Assembly: GCF_010882175.1 (NCBI RefSeq)
Contig: NZ_WKLH01000005.1
Coordinates: 62,001 to 126,000, forward strand
Source of the DNA: Mangrovibacterium lignilyticum
GTDB taxonomy: Bacteria; Bacteroidota; Bacteroidia; Bacteroidales; Prolixibacteraceae
Direction: 5' to 3'
Length of the DNA stretch: 64,000 bases
Shown here in pieces: positions 18,701-29,300 of this stretch. Positions within the stretch are counted from its first letter, which is position 1. Every line of letters begins with the position of its first letter. The notes beneath the pieces were generated by a model. It was given only the letters and a program-made list of their open reading frames with translations, was not told the DNA's origin and ran no database searches. The position numbers and the translations under genes are program-made.

Positions 18701-19866
18701 ACATACTTCCCCTTCGCCAATTCATACTGAAAAAGCTTGTTGTTGGCGCCAATCCATAGTTGGTTGCCGAATTCGGCAAACGTTTTGATATATAATTTCT
18801 TTGACGGATCATCTTGATCTTTCGGAAGCGAGTAACGGCTAATCCCACTTTCGACAATCGGCGTTCGGTCGATGGATGCAGCTCCCACCCAGAGAATTCC
18901 ACTTCGGTCTACAAAGATGGATGAAACACCATTTCCCGATAAACTGGCCGGGTTGTCCGGCTCTTCCATGTATTTAATGAAATGAGCCTGTTTGGGAGCT
19001 ATGTTTTGTTGGTCAGCTTTCAATAAGCGTAATCCATCGTTCCACGTGCCAATCCATAGGTTGTTAAACTGATCGTAATAAAGTTTTGAAATGACATTGG
19101 CATCAATACTACCTTCTCCTGCCCGTGACTGGTAACGGGTAAAATGCAGGTTCTGCCCATCATCAGAAACATCTAACTTGTTCAGCCCGCCACCCCAGGT
19201 GCCTACCCAAAGTTGCCCGGAAGAAGACTCTGTGATTTGTGTGATGGTGGAATTACTAAGCGAATTCGGTTCTGATTCAGGTAAATAGCGGAAGAAAGTC
19301 CCATTTTCACGGTTGAACTTCATTAGACCGTAGTAAGTAGCCGCCCACAAAATGTTTCGTGAATCGACATGTACATCGCTAACGATGTCGCTTGCCAGGT
19401 AGTGTGTTGTTTCACAGGTCGTGGGGTTTAAGTTGAATAGCCCCCCATTCCACGTTCCAATCCAAATCGTATTGTCAGGATCCTCAAAAAGTGATAGAAT
19501 CCGGTTTTTAAAGGGATAACTTTTCAATTGTCCTGTTTCCGGATTCAGACAATTCAAACCGTTTGATGTACCAATCCAAATGTTTCCTTTTGAATCTTCC
19601 ATCAACTCAACAATCTCCCGGTTAGAGATAGAGGTGGAGTCGTGAAAATTCGGTTGAAAAGTACTACAGTTGTATCCATCGTACCGATTCAGCCCATTCC
19701 ACGTTCCGACCCAAATAAAGCCTTTTATGTCTTGTATAATTGTGTTCGCTTTACTGTTGGTAAAACCTTCCTCCATTCCCAGGTGCGAAAAATGAATTTC
19801 ATTTTGTGCATGTGACAGAAAGGGGAGTATGGACAGTAGAATTATAGACAGGTATTTAAGGCGCAT
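15718..19866 (-). CDS. Hybrid two-component system regulator (HTCS)
   Basis: 1382 residues. Signal peptide (1-20), a periplasmic sensor of two seven-bladed Reg_prop propellers (~25-760, repeated GNIWIGTSNGLN-like motifs), a Y_Y_Y domain (~765-805), one membrane helix (~810-832), HisKA with His871 in DITHELKTPL, an ATPase domain (~970-1085, NLISNAFKYS and GGIGLFMAKALVE), a receiver (~1125-1240) with phospho-acceptor Asp1179 in LILTDIMMPEMDG, and an AraC-type DNA-binding domain (~1285-1382). All key residues are present. It should sense an oligosaccharide in the periplasm and activate the divergent GH16-susC/D operon; two 19-bp direct repeats at 20063-20102 are its probable target. Confidence 0.96.
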   Translation of the reverse strand: MRLKYLSIILLSILPFLSHAQNEIHFSHLGMEEGFTNSKANTIIQDIKGFIWVGTWNGLNRYDGYNCSTFQPNFHDSTSISNREIVELMEDSKGNIWIGTSNGLNCLNPETGQLKSYPFKNRILSLFEDPDNTIWIGTWNGGLFNLNPTTCETTHYLASDIVSDVHVDSRNILWAATYYGLMKFNRENGTFFRYLPESEPNSLSNSTITQITESSSGQLWVGTWGGGLNKLDVSDDGQNLHFTRYQSRAGEGSIDANVISKLYYDQFNNLWIGTWNDGLRLLKADQQNIAPKQAHFIKYMEEPDNPASLSGNGVSSIFVDRSGILWVGAASIDRTPIVESGISRYSLPKDQDDPSKKLYIKTFAEFGNQLWIGANNKLFQYELAKGKYVLRKQYGRPEYKMGETVYSSNSILDLAADSTGLWVGTEDAGLLHYSYTADYLLNQNKKLIFNQQTTPSIPGNKVSSITISDKYPGVVWVGTLQNGFAKLFQNADGSYGTDSYNSGNSAEYSTDNNVRTIFEDHAGKVWIGTQHGLNCFDPKTSLFEHYFYSSSNPNSINDNVINTISQDSFGNLWVGTNSGLNKKVSITTENGQQATVFKGYPDVNYLSNEIVTNLLEDESGHLWVRLYRGFVKFNIENDSIAGEYFTKDYENIRFERNTALEFNDGQFILGDQTGFLTFYPDSMFKKSVAPQVVITDFQIFNESIGNSPDVLAKNNLTKTVPFSDQLNLSYKDKMITFVFSAMDYKNPNKNAYFYKLEGFDNQWNNIGAHNSATYTNIPHGSYTFKVKARNSDGFWSEKDAQLQIAISPPWWETIWAYIFYGLFVAGLLYFFNKFSLIKAQEKGKLKFEKMKTEEMMRLNELKSFFFTDITHELKTPLTLILGPARELSSDKHLSAYAAKQAELIENSANKLLRLVNQLMEFRKIEKGVLDELFAQRCNISQMLQDTYRFFIPMSESRKIDFTIQLDKEAIIAYVDPDKLEKVIFNLISNAFKYSRDNSFIAVKARLENDDSGKSVIIEVEDSGIGIADEHREKIFERFYQVNQIRTQSTGGIGLFMAKALVEQHGGTISVESEMGKGSCFRISIPVNPKLVKNHLEISQPADAESRVNESTSADIPTPDTATVAANSKKPVILIVEDDGDLNDFLVSGLDSEFRVIRAFNGKEALELAKKEIPDLILTDIMMPEMDGFEFCRITRKDITISHIPVVFLTAKTMQEDEIKGLKLGAVDYIYKPFNLVSLKLKIQNILATQKQIQDRIRTEHILQPETIELSSLDEIFLKNAVESVQNNLDNPNFDVEAFSNELKISPNQVYRKIKALTGQTAKEFIRNQRLRIAADMLVQRKRSISEVIYMVGFTSPSYFTRCFKEFYGCTPKEYIDKNSDAD

Positions 19867-20062
19867 TGTTAAAACATTTTCATGGATAGATTATCTAATC
19901 TGATTTCAAAGTAACAAATCCTTTCTGAAATTCTATATGCATCCTCTAGTGGCCCAGGTATTGTATTTTACAGTTTTTTAACCTTAGAGGTGTTTTATTT
20001 AACTGATTTGCAATGATGTGTGGCGAATCTCAATGGCTTCCTTTTTCGACGCCAATCTTTAG

Positions 20063-20102
20063 ATATCGATTTTGTACTACTAAATATCGAATCCGTACTA
20101 CT
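20063..20102 (+). promoter_or_regulatory. Direct-repeat operator, candidate HTCS binding site
   Basis: ATATCGATTTTGTACTACT (20063-20081) and ATATCGAATCCGTACTACT (20084-20102) agree at 15 of 19 positions: both halves, ATATCGA and TACTACT, are fully conserved and the 21-bp period equals two DNA turns. The site lies in the 362-bp gap between the HTCS gene and the GH16 gene. A second short direct repeat, AAGTCCGTC, is at 20140-20148 and 20155-20163, just before CACATTTG (20163-20170), a near -7 box. AraC-type output domains commonly bind such direct repeats. Confidence 0.65.
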
Positions 20103-20228
20103 GCTTTTGATTTTTTAACAGTTTAGCTCGAATTTGTTCAAGTCCGTCCGGCTTAAGTCCGTCACATTTGTATGGTGCCTTTCAAATAAAAAGAAACGGC
20201 TCAATTGCTTATCCAAACCATCTGTAGT

Positions 20229-21191
20229 ATGAAAAAAGTCATTCATCGATTTCGTTGCCCGAAAATGCCTTTCCCGGTAAATGTATGCTTACCGGTATTC
20301 ATTTTAGTTTTCTTGTTTAATATGAATCCGTCATCTGCCAATCCGGTTGAGGAGCCTGTTCGCATTAAAGCTGACCAAACAGATTCTGCCATGAAAGATG
20401 GTATGGTGTTGGTTTGGAGTGATGAGTTTAATAAGGACGGTGCACCTGACCCTGCCAATTGGAATTATGAATACGGGTTTGTTCGCAACCAGGAATTACA
20501 GTGGTACCAATCTCAAAATGCCATCTGTAAAAATGGAGTCTTGGTTATTGAGGGAAAGCGCGAAACGGTTGACAACCCCAATTACAGTCCGGTTAGCTCT
20601 GACTGGCGGAATATCCGGGAATCGGCTGCTTACACATCATCTTGTTTAATCACACGAGGGCTGCAGGAGTGGCCTGCCGGTGGTTACTATGAGGTTCGGG
20701 CACGCATTGATGTTACGAAAGGGGCCTGGCCAGCCATTTGGTTGTTAGGAACCGACGGATCCTGGCCGGATAATGGAGAGATTGATATGATGGAGTTTTA
20801 TCGAATGAACGATGAACCACACCTATTAGCAAATGTAGCCTGGGGAACAGCACAGAAATATAAAGCAGCCTGGGACAGTACAAAAAAATTGTATACAGAT
20901 TTTACCTCTAAAGATCCCGATTGGGCCAGTAAATTTCATACCTGGTCAATGATGTGGGATAATAACTATATACGCCTTTACCTTGATGGCGATCTATTAA
21001 ACGAAGTAGACCTCAGTAAAACACGAAATGCCGATGAACGAAACCCATTCGTTGGTTCGCAAAAGTTTTATCTCCTCTTAAACCTGGCGATTGGTTCAAA
21101 TGGCGGAATACCGGATGACCCCGAGTTTCCCATCACATTTGAAATCGATTATGCCCGGGTGTATCAAGTTGTCAAAAACAAGCTTAAATAA
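20229..21191 (+). CDS. GH16 family endo-glycosidase (beta-1,3-galactanase or beta-1,3-glucanase type)
   Basis: 320 residues with an N-terminal hydrophobic export signal (~17-36). The beta-jelly-roll GH16 domain opens with VLVWSDEFNKDGAPDPANWNYE and has the catalytic motif GEIDMMEF: Glu184 nucleophile, Asp186, Glu189 acid/base. NQELQWYQSQNA and YTSSCLITRG line the cleft. The GH16_3-like pattern is shared by laminarinases and endo-beta-1,3-galactanases; the neighbouring GH43 and GH2 enzymes favour a galactan. Start is ATG 20229; an in-frame TTG at 20205 is eight codons earlier. First gene of the HTCS-controlled operon, 75 bases before susC. Confidence 0.9.
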   Translation: MKKVIHRFRCPKMPFPVNVCLPVFILVFLFNMNPSSANPVEEPVRIKADQTDSAMKDGMVLVWSDEFNKDGAPDPANWNYEYGFVRNQELQWYQSQNAICKNGVLVIEGKRETVDNPNYSPVSSDWRNIRESAAYTSSCLITRGLQEWPAGGYYEVRARIDVTKGAWPAIWLLGTDGSWPDNGEIDMMEFYRMNDEPHLLANVAWGTAQKYKAAWDSTKKLYTDFTSKDPDWASKFHTWSMMWDNNYIRLYLDGDLLNEVDLSKTRNADERNPFVGSQKFYLLLNLAIGSNGGIPDDPEFPITFEIDYARVYQVVKNKLK

Positions 21192-21266
21192 CAGAAATCG
21201 TAAGTGGTTTACTTACAGGCCTTAATCTGTGAATATTGTAAACTCTCAAGTAAACTTTTCTAATTT

Positions 21267-24200
21267 ATGAAAGAAAGATGCACAAGGAAATGCTTTCCGT
21301 CGGAAAGCTTTGCAAAGTCCTTATTACGCATGACTTTACTTTGCCTATTGGTCATGAGTAATCTGGTAACATCCTGGGCGATAGGTGATTCTCCCAATAG
21401 TCAAGTCGTGGCTCAGCCACTAAATGCTGAATCAGCGCTAACCCAGCAGAAAAAAGTTGTAAAAGGAAAGGTAACCGATCAAACGGATATGGGAATTCCC
21501 GGAGCAACAATCGTGGTTAAAGGAGCCAATATGGGAACAGTGACCGATATCGACGGAAATTACACCATTGCTGTTCCGGAAGATGCGGAAACATTGGTGT
21601 TTTCGTTTGTCGGATTAGGAACGAAAGAAGTTTCGATTAGCGGCCAGACAGTGATTAATGTGGTTCTTGAAGAATCATCAATTGGTTTGGGTGAGGTTGT
21701 TGCTGTTGCCTATGGGGCACAGAAAAAAGTAACCGTAACCGGAGCTATTTCATCCATTGGTGGCGACGAATTGTTGAAGACTCCGACAGGATCTATCTCG
21801 AATGCCTTATCGGGAGCCGTTACCGGTTTGTCATCCGTTCAGTATTCCGGTGAGCCGGGAGCAGATGCCGCCGACTTGTTTATCCGTGGTATTGCGACAC
21901 TGAACAATTCAGCTCCGTTGATTCAGGTTGATGGTGTTGAACGTGACTTCACACAAATTGACCCTAACGAAATTGAAAGTATCACGGTATTGAAAGATGC
22001 TTCTGCTACTGCGGTTTTTGGGGTTCGTGGTGCGAACGGTGTAATTTTGATTACAACCAAACGTGGTAAAGAAGGTCAAGCCAAAATTTCGTTCTCAACT
22101 TCTTTTGGTGTACAGGTGCCGACGAAACTGTTAGAGTTCGCCGACAGCTACCAATATGCAACTTATTATAATGAAGCTCAGGCTAATGATGGTGTTGACC
22201 CATCAAGTTATAAATTCCAGCCCGATGTCGTAGAAGCTTTCCGTACACATTCAGATCCGATTTTATATCCGGATATGGATTGGATGGACTACCTGTTGAA
22301 AAACGGTGCTATGCAAACGCAGCACAACGTGAACATCTCCGGAGGTGTTGAGAAAATCAGGTATTTTGTTTCTTTGGGCGCTTATACGCAGGAAGGACTT
22401 TTTAAAACTTTCGATACCGGTTACGATTTCAACTTTAACTATAATCGTTACAACTACCGTTCGAATCTTGATTTTGATATCTCTAAATCAACCTTACTCT
22501 CGGTAAATCTTGGTGGCCGTATCGAGGCTAAGAATACACCGATCTCAAATGAAGATCAAAACCAGTTGTTTCGCCAGTTATACTGGGCTACTCCATTCGG
22601 TGGAGCCGGTATTATTGATGGAAAACGTGTTGTAACAAACCCTGATTACATCCCGGATCCCGGATACGACGGACTTTACCCTTATTACGGAAAAGGTTTC
22701 AACTCCCGGTCAACCAACGTGTTGAATCTTGACCTGATTTTGAATCAAAAACTTGATTTTGTAACCAAAGGATTGTCATTCAAAGTCAAAGGTTCATACA
22801 ATAGTAGCTATAGTCATACAAAAACAAGAAGTTCGACTTTACCTTATTACACACCTATCGCAACCAGCTCTGGTGCCATCGAATATCAAAAAAGTGGTGA
22901 TGACGCCCAGCTTGGATACGGTGAAAGTTATGGTAAAGGTCGTAACTGGTACGCTGAAGCAAGCTTTAACTACAGCCGCGAATTTGGCGATCATACTATT
23001 GGTGGTTTAGCACTTTATACACAGTCAAAAACTTATTACCCATCAGCATATTCCGATATCCCTTCAGGTTATGTTGGAATGGTTGGACGTGTTACTTATG
23101 ACTACAAAACACGTTACATGGCCGAGTTTAACGTTGGTTACAACGGTTCTGAAAACTTTGCTCCCGGGAAAAGATATGGTTTCTTTCCTGCAGGATCTTT
23201 AGGATGGATTGTTTCAGAAGAGCCGTTCATGGAAAGCGTGAAGAATGTGGTTAATTACATGAAATTGAGAGCTTCTTATGGAGTTGTCGGTAATGACAAA
23301 TACGGCAGTTCCCGTTTCTTATATTTGCCAGACTCCTATGTATTGGGTGGTTCCGGTTATAACTTCGGTACCAATGTCGGATCAAATCAGGCCGGAGCTT
23401 ACGAAGCGGCAAAATCAAACCCCGATGTAACCTGGGAAAAAGCCTATAAGCAAAACTACGGTGCTGATTTTGCTTTCCTGAAAGAGCGTTTCAAAGTGTC
23501 GGTTGATGTTTTCAAGGAGCATCGTGAAGACATTTTGGTTCAATCGGAAACTATTCCGGCTATTGTAGGGGCAACATTGCCCGTCATTAACTTAGGGGTT
23601 GTTGATAACCATGGTTATGAATTCACCGTTGAGTGGAACGAGAAATTGAACGATCAGTTTCGTTACTGGGTGAAAGGAAACTTCTCTTTTGCCCGCAACA
23701 AGATTATCGAAAAAGGAGAGGTTGCTCCAAACGAGGCTTATATGTGGGAAACCGGTCGTCCGATTGGTTCCAGAATCATCAATAACTTTTGGGGTTTTTA
23801 CGACGAGACAGCTAACGACAGATACTATGCACAGTATGGTCAGGATATTGCAGAACATGCCGGTGGCTTAGAGCCTGGTGATGTCGTTTATGTCGATTTG
23901 AATAACGACGGAGTTATCGACAACGACGACATTACGAAATTAGGTTTTACAGACACGCCTGAATATGTTGTCGGTGCGAACATGGGCTTCTCGTGGAAAA
24001 ATCTTGATTTTAGTATGCAATGGACCGGTGCCTGGAACACTTCACGCTTGTTGGATGAAACTTTCCGTGTACCGATGGGAGAAACAAACACCAATAGCTT
24101 GTTGCTCTATCAGTTCGAAGACAGATGGACCCCGGAAACGGCTGCTTCTGCATCATTGCCACGGGCAACATTAGCTCACAAAACCAACAATTATAAATCC

Positions 24201-24440
24201 TCTGACTTGTTCTTAGCCGACGCCAGCTATTTGCGTTTAAAGAATGTCGAAGTTGGTTACAACTTGAAATTCCCTGTGTTCAGCAGCATTGGAGTTGAAA
24301 ATTGTCGCGTCTATTTAAGCGGATATAACCTGTTGACGTTTACGGGCTTTAAATATGGTGATCCTGAATCAAGAACCAGTTCTCGTCCTCAGTATCCACT
24401 CACCAGAGTATTTAACTTAGGACTGAAGGTGGGATTTTAA
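21267..24440 (+). CDS. SusC-type TonB-dependent transporter, PUL pair 1
   Basis: 1057 residues. Signal region to ~38, then a carboxypeptidase-regulatory-like domain (~65-140, VKGKVTDQTDMGIPGATIVVKG), a plug (GEVVAVAYGAQKKVTVTGAISSI, then PLIQVDGVERDFTQIDP and ATAVFGVRGANGVILITTKRG) and a barrel ending in VFNLGLKVGF. There is no STN domain, consistent with control by the HTCS rather than by a sigma factor. It imports oligosaccharides released at the surface with the SusD partner starting 24 bases downstream. Confidence 0.96.
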   Translation: MKERCTRKCFPSESFAKSLLRMTLLCLLVMSNLVTSWAIGDSPNSQVVAQPLNAESALTQQKKVVKGKVTDQTDMGIPGATIVVKGANMGTVTDIDGNYTIAVPEDAETLVFSFVGLGTKEVSISGQTVINVVLEESSIGLGEVVAVAYGAQKKVTVTGAISSIGGDELLKTPTGSISNALSGAVTGLSSVQYSGEPGADAADLFIRGIATLNNSAPLIQVDGVERDFTQIDPNEIESITVLKDASATAVFGVRGANGVILITTKRGKEGQAKISFSTSFGVQVPTKLLEFADSYQYATYYNEAQANDGVDPSSYKFQPDVVEAFRTHSDPILYPDMDWMDYLLKNGAMQTQHNVNISGGVEKIRYFVSLGAYTQEGLFKTFDTGYDFNFNYNRYNYRSNLDFDISKSTLLSVNLGGRIEAKNTPISNEDQNQLFRQLYWATPFGGAGIIDGKRVVTNPDYIPDPGYDGLYPYYGKGFNSRSTNVLNLDLILNQKLDFVTKGLSFKVKGSYNSSYSHTKTRSSTLPYYTPIATSSGAIEYQKSGDDAQLGYGESYGKGRNWYAEASFNYSREFGDHTIGGLALYTQSKTYYPSAYSDIPSGYVGMVGRVTYDYKTRYMAEFNVGYNGSENFAPGKRYGFFPAGSLGWIVSEEPFMESVKNVVNYMKLRASYGVVGNDKYGSSRFLYLPDSYVLGGSGYNFGTNVGSNQAGAYEAAKSNPDVTWEKAYKQNYGADFAFLKERFKVSVDVFKEHREDILVQSETIPAIVGATLPVINLGVVDNHGYEFTVEWNEKLNDQFRYWVKGNFSFARNKIIEKGEVAPNEAYMWETGRPIGSRIINNFWGFYDETANDRYYAQYGQDIAEHAGGLEPGDVVYVDLNNDGVIDNDDITKLGFTDTPEYVVGANMGFSWKNLDFSMQWTGAWNTSRLLDETFRVPMGETNTNSLLLYQFEDRWTPETAASASLPRATLAHKTNNYKSSDLFLADASYLRLKNVEVGYNLKFPVFSSIGVENCRVYLSGYNLLTFTGFKYGDPESRTSSRPQYPLTRVFNLGLKVGF

Positions 24441-24464
24441 TCTAATTCAAAGAATCGATTAATT

Positions 24465-26354
24465 ATGAAAAATTTAAAAATATATATCTTATCACTGCTA
24501 ATAGGAGGTGCCGTTTGGACTTCTTGTGTGGATGATATTGCCGTTGGCGACAACTTTCTGGAAAAACAGCCGGGCGTAGATGTAACGCAGGATACCATTT
24601 TCAACAATGCTGACTATGCCCGCCGCTTTTTATGGAACAATTACAGCAAGCTGTACTACGGACTTCCTGTTTATTGGAACAGTATCGATAACCGCATGAA
24701 CATGGGGGTATTCGAAACACTTTCAGACACCTGGCACAGCCACTTGAGCTGGGATGGTGTTAACCGTTCTTACTATTCAGGTAGTTACAGCGCGGGGACG
24801 GAGGAATCATCAGACGCGACCAAATTTAACTATACCAAAGAAGAAGTTTGGGAAGCGGTTCGCCAGGCATGGATTTTTGTTGAAAACGTAGATCGTGTTC
24901 CGGATATGGATGACAGCGAAAAGGAACGTTTGAAAGCTGAGGCAAAAGTCATTATCGCTTCGCGTTATTTCGACCTTTTCCGTCACTTTGGTGGTGTGCC
25001 AATTGTTGATCATGCATTTGAAGTGAGTAACGACGCTGATGCGTATTACACTGAACGCGGAACCGTCGATGCTACCGTAAAATTTATGACTGGCCTGCTG
25101 GATGAAGCTTCTGCTGCTTTACCATGGTCACTCAGTGCAGCTGATATCTCAAACTGGGATGGACGTTTTACAAAAGCGGCAGCCATGGGTTTGAAATGTA
25201 AAATCTTATTGTTTGCAGCCAGCCCACTGTTTAACGACAGTGAACCATACAGTACTTCCAGCCCTCAGGAAGCGGTAACAAACCTTCAGGTTTGGTACGG
25301 TGGCTACAAGTCGGAGCTTTGGGACGAATGCCTAAAAGCATGTGAGGACTTTTTCACTGCCTTGAATTCAAATGGTGTTTATGGTTTGGTTCAGGCCAGC
25401 GGAACAACTGTTAGCGACTATCGCGATGCTTTCCGAAAAGCATACTTTACGCGGGGTAGTGGTGGTAGTAACACAGAACTGCTGATCTCGACACGTGTTC
25501 GTTACACCTATAGTTACAACGGACAATGGGACTACTATTTCCCGCAGTCAGTTGCAAATGGTGCTTTCACACCGACTCAGGAATATGTTGAAATGTTCCC
25601 GATGGCCGATGGTACTCCCTTTGATTGGAATGATCCGGATGATGTGAGCAAGATGTTTAGCGATCGTGACCCTCGTTTATACGAAACTGTTTTGGTGAAT
25701 AATGCCAGTTACCAGGGACGTCAAGCCGAACTTTGGGTTGGCGGACGTGAAGCACAACAAAACCCGGCACTGGAATCAGGGCAGTTTGCTACAGGATACG
25801 GAATTTACAAATATATCCTCGATCGGTCAGCAAACCTTAACCAGCCGACCTTGTGGCCTTACCTGCGTATTTCGGAGATTTACCTGATTTATGCTGAAGC
25901 GTTAATGAAAACAGGACGCATGACCGATGCGATTGCTCAGGTTGATGCGGTTCGCGCTCGCGTTGGTTTAGCAGGATTGGTTGAAAGTAATCCGGATAAA
26001 AACATGTTGGATGAAGACGTGCTGATGGAAGAGATCCTGAGAGAACGTGCTTGTGAACTCGGAATGGAAGATGTTCGCTTTTTCGACTTGATTCGGAATA
26101 AAAGAGCTGATCTTTTCCACAAACAACTTCATGGCTTACGGATTTACCGTGCTGACGGCGTTGAAGGTTCATGGTCAGATCAGGATCCATCAACAAGAGG
26201 TGACCGCCCAACTGAATTTACCTACGAAATCTTCAACCTGACAAATGCCTCCAGGACCTGGTGGACAAGTTTTGATTCGAAATGGTATCTGTCAGCTTTT
26301 CCTCCGGTTGAGGTAAACAAAGGATATGGATTAACTCAAAATCCTGGATGGTAA
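24465..26354 (+). CDS. SusD-type surface glycan-binding lipoprotein, PUL pair 1
   Basis: 629 residues, lipobox at Cys21 (GAVWTSC). SusD family pattern: SRYFDLFRHFGGVPIVDHAF (~168-187), ISEIYLIYAEALMKTGRMTDAIAQVDAVR near residues 470-500, ERACELGMEDVRFFDLIR, and the terminal LTQNPGW. Pairs with the SusC encoded immediately upstream. The SusC of the second pair begins 28 bases downstream, so this is one transcript. Confidence 0.95.
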   Translation: MKNLKIYILSLLIGGAVWTSCVDDIAVGDNFLEKQPGVDVTQDTIFNNADYARRFLWNNYSKLYYGLPVYWNSIDNRMNMGVFETLSDTWHSHLSWDGVNRSYYSGSYSAGTEESSDATKFNYTKEEVWEAVRQAWIFVENVDRVPDMDDSEKERLKAEAKVIIASRYFDLFRHFGGVPIVDHAFEVSNDADAYYTERGTVDATVKFMTGLLDEASAALPWSLSAADISNWDGRFTKAAAMGLKCKILLFAASPLFNDSEPYSTSSPQEAVTNLQVWYGGYKSELWDECLKACEDFFTALNSNGVYGLVQASGTTVSDYRDAFRKAYFTRGSGGSNTELLISTRVRYTYSYNGQWDYYFPQSVANGAFTPTQEYVEMFPMADGTPFDWNDPDDVSKMFSDRDPRLYETVLVNNASYQGRQAELWVGGREAQQNPALESGQFATGYGIYKYILDRSANLNQPTLWPYLRISEIYLIYAEALMKTGRMTDAIAQVDAVRARVGLAGLVESNPDKNMLDEDVLMEEILRERACELGMEDVRFFDLIRNKRADLFHKQLHGLRIYRADGVEGSWSDQDPSTRGDRPTEFTYEIFNLTNASRTWWTSFDSKWYLSAFPPVEVNKGYGLTQNPGW

Positions 26355-26382
26355 CAGGCTAACAACATTTAAAAAGATTACT

Positions 26383-29300
26383 ATGCATATCATACATAAA
26401 ATATCAGTTTTGGCCCTGTTTATGCTATTCTGCATAAGTGGCTGGTCTCAAAACAAAGAGATAAAGGGAACGGTTATCAACCACAAAGGAGAACCTGTTT
26501 CCGGAGCTTTGGTATCCGTTGTTGATCATCCGGAACTGAAAGCTTACACCGATACGGATGGAACATTTCAAATTTTTACTTCTGTTGAAAATTCCCTGAA
26601 AATTGAAACAGTGGATGATGGAGTGAAAACAATTCAGTTGGATTCATCGGAAGAAGCTGTGACTGTTTTGATGGATTTCGCTTCTCAAAGACGTGATATG
26701 GGTTTTGGTTTCGATCAACCATTATCCGAATCAACCGGTGCAATTTCCTACACATCGTCTGAAGATGTCAACAAACGATCTTCTTTTAGCACGGCTAATT
26801 CGTTGTTTGGAAACGTTCTGGGCTTGACCGCATTGCAAAACAGTGGTGCCGTTTGGGACGCTGCTGCAACAATGTATATTCGCGGATTGCAAACAACAAG
26901 TAGTAATAGTATCCTGGTTTTGGTTGACGGTATCGAACGGGATATCAGGTATATCGTTCCCGAAGAAGTTGCTTCAGTGTCTGTTCTTCGTGATGCCGCT
27001 GCAGTTGCTTTGTACGGTTATAAAGGGATTAACGGAATTCTTTCGGTTACGACCAAGCGTGGGAAATACAAAACCAGTGAAATCAATGTAAGTTACGATC
27101 ACGCGATCAACTGGCAAACGCGCAAGCCTAAGTTTGTTGATGGTTTTACCTATGCGAAAGCGATCAATGAAGCGTTGACAAACGATGGTCAGGATACCCG
27201 TTATTCGCAGGATGACCTAAACGGATTTGAAAGCGGTGATTATCCGTATTTATATCCGAATGTTGATTGGGTTGACGAAGTTTTCCGCGATCACGGTTCT
27301 TCCAATATCTACAACGTCAATTTCCGTGGTGGTGGTGAGAAAATGCGCTACTTTACCATGTTTAACCTGCAGGGCAATCAAGGATTCATTCGGAATTCGG
27401 AGATGAATGAAGGCTATTCAACACAGGAAAAATATTCAAAAGCCAATATCCGGACAAACCTGGATATTGATGTGACTTCAACAACAACCGCGGAAATTAA
27501 CCTGATGGGCGTTTTGAATGAGTTTTCCAGACCAGGCCTTTCGTCCGATAGCTTGATGGGGAAATTATATACCGTTCCTTCAGCTGCCTTTCCAATCAAA
27601 ACCAGCGATGGTATCTGGGGTGGAAATGAAACCTGGGGCGCGAATATGAACCCTGTTGCTTTAACGCAGGCCAGAGGTTACTCAACCGGTCATACCCGTT
27701 CGTTATATGCCGACTTTAAACTGAGTCAAAAACTGGATGTTATTACTGAAGGATTGAGTGCTTCATTGCGTTTGGGCTACGATAACATTGCTGCTTACTG
27801 GGAAGGACACAATCGCGACTATGCTTATGCCAGTGATGTTGTTACATCATGGGAGAATGGCGAGCCTGCGGAGATTAGCCGCTACAGCGCCGGTGCTGAC
27901 AGTGAGCTGGGTTATGGTGACAAGCTGGATTGGCAGGATCGTCACATGAATTTCATTGGAAGTGTTGATTACGAGACATCATTTGAAAAGAGCAAACTGC
28001 TTACTTCGTTGATCTACTCGTACGAAAATCATGTACTGAACAATCAGAATAATACCTACTACCGCCAAAACGTGGCTGCATATGCGCACTATGTGTACAA
28101 CAGCAAATACATTGCTGATTTAACACTCGTTGCCAGCGGATCGAACAAACTCGCTCCGGGCCAAAAATGGAACTATTCTCCAACGGTATCAGCCGCATGG
28201 GTTATGTCGAAAGAAGATTTCATGTCTTCTGCAAATTTCATTGATTTCTTAAAACTCCGTGCTTCATTTGGTATTATCAACTCCGATAATATTCCGGCCG
28301 AAGACTATTGGGAACAAAGTTTTAGCGACGGCGGTGGTTACTATTTAGGTGGTAACTACGATTGGTACGGCGGAACCATGGAAGGTCAGTTGGCCAGCAT
28401 GAACTCGACTAACGAAAAGGCATTCAAATATAACTTCGGTGTTGATGCTTCGATGTTTAAAGGATTGAATGTCACTGTTGATACTTATTACGAAAAACGT
28501 AAAGACATTTGGGTGTCAGCCGGAGGTGCTAACTCAGCAGTTCTTGGAGCGTCTTCACCCTATGCGAACGGCGGAATTGTAAATAGCTGGGGGCTTGAAA
28601 CCGGTTTGGACTACAACAAACAAATTGGTGATTTAGCCATTTCTCTGGGAGGTAAATTCACCCTGTCGAAAAATGAAATCGAAGAGATGCTGGAAGAGCC
28701 ACGTGCTTACGACTATCTTCGTCGCACCGGACAGTCTGTTAGTCAAATTTTCGGATACCAGGCTTTAGGTTTCTTTATCGATGAAGCTGATATTGCCAAC
28801 AGTCCGGCACAACAGTTTAGCGAAGTACAACCCGGCGATATCAAGTATAAAGATCAAAACGGTGATGGTATTATTAATGAGTACGATGAGATTGCCTTAG
28901 GCTACAACAATGTTGTTCCTGAAATTTACTACTCATTCAACCTTGGATTGGAGTGGAAGGGATTTGGCGTAAGCGCTTTGTTCCAGGGAGCAAGCAACTA
29001 TACGGCTATCTTGAATACGCAAAGTATTTATCGTCCACTGATTAATAACACGAACATTTCAGAATACTACTACGACAATCGTTGGACTCAGGAAACACCA
29101 TTTTCAAGATTCCCGCGCCTGACAACTGAAAGTAACGCGAATAACACGAAAACAAGTTCAGTGTGGTTGGCTGATGCGTCATACCTGAAGCTTCGCAACT
29201 GCGAAGTGTACTACAAACTGCCGGTTAATTTCCTTTCGAAAATCAAAATGAAATCCGGTAAAGTGTATGTTAGAGGTGTTGACTTGCTAAGCTTCGACAA

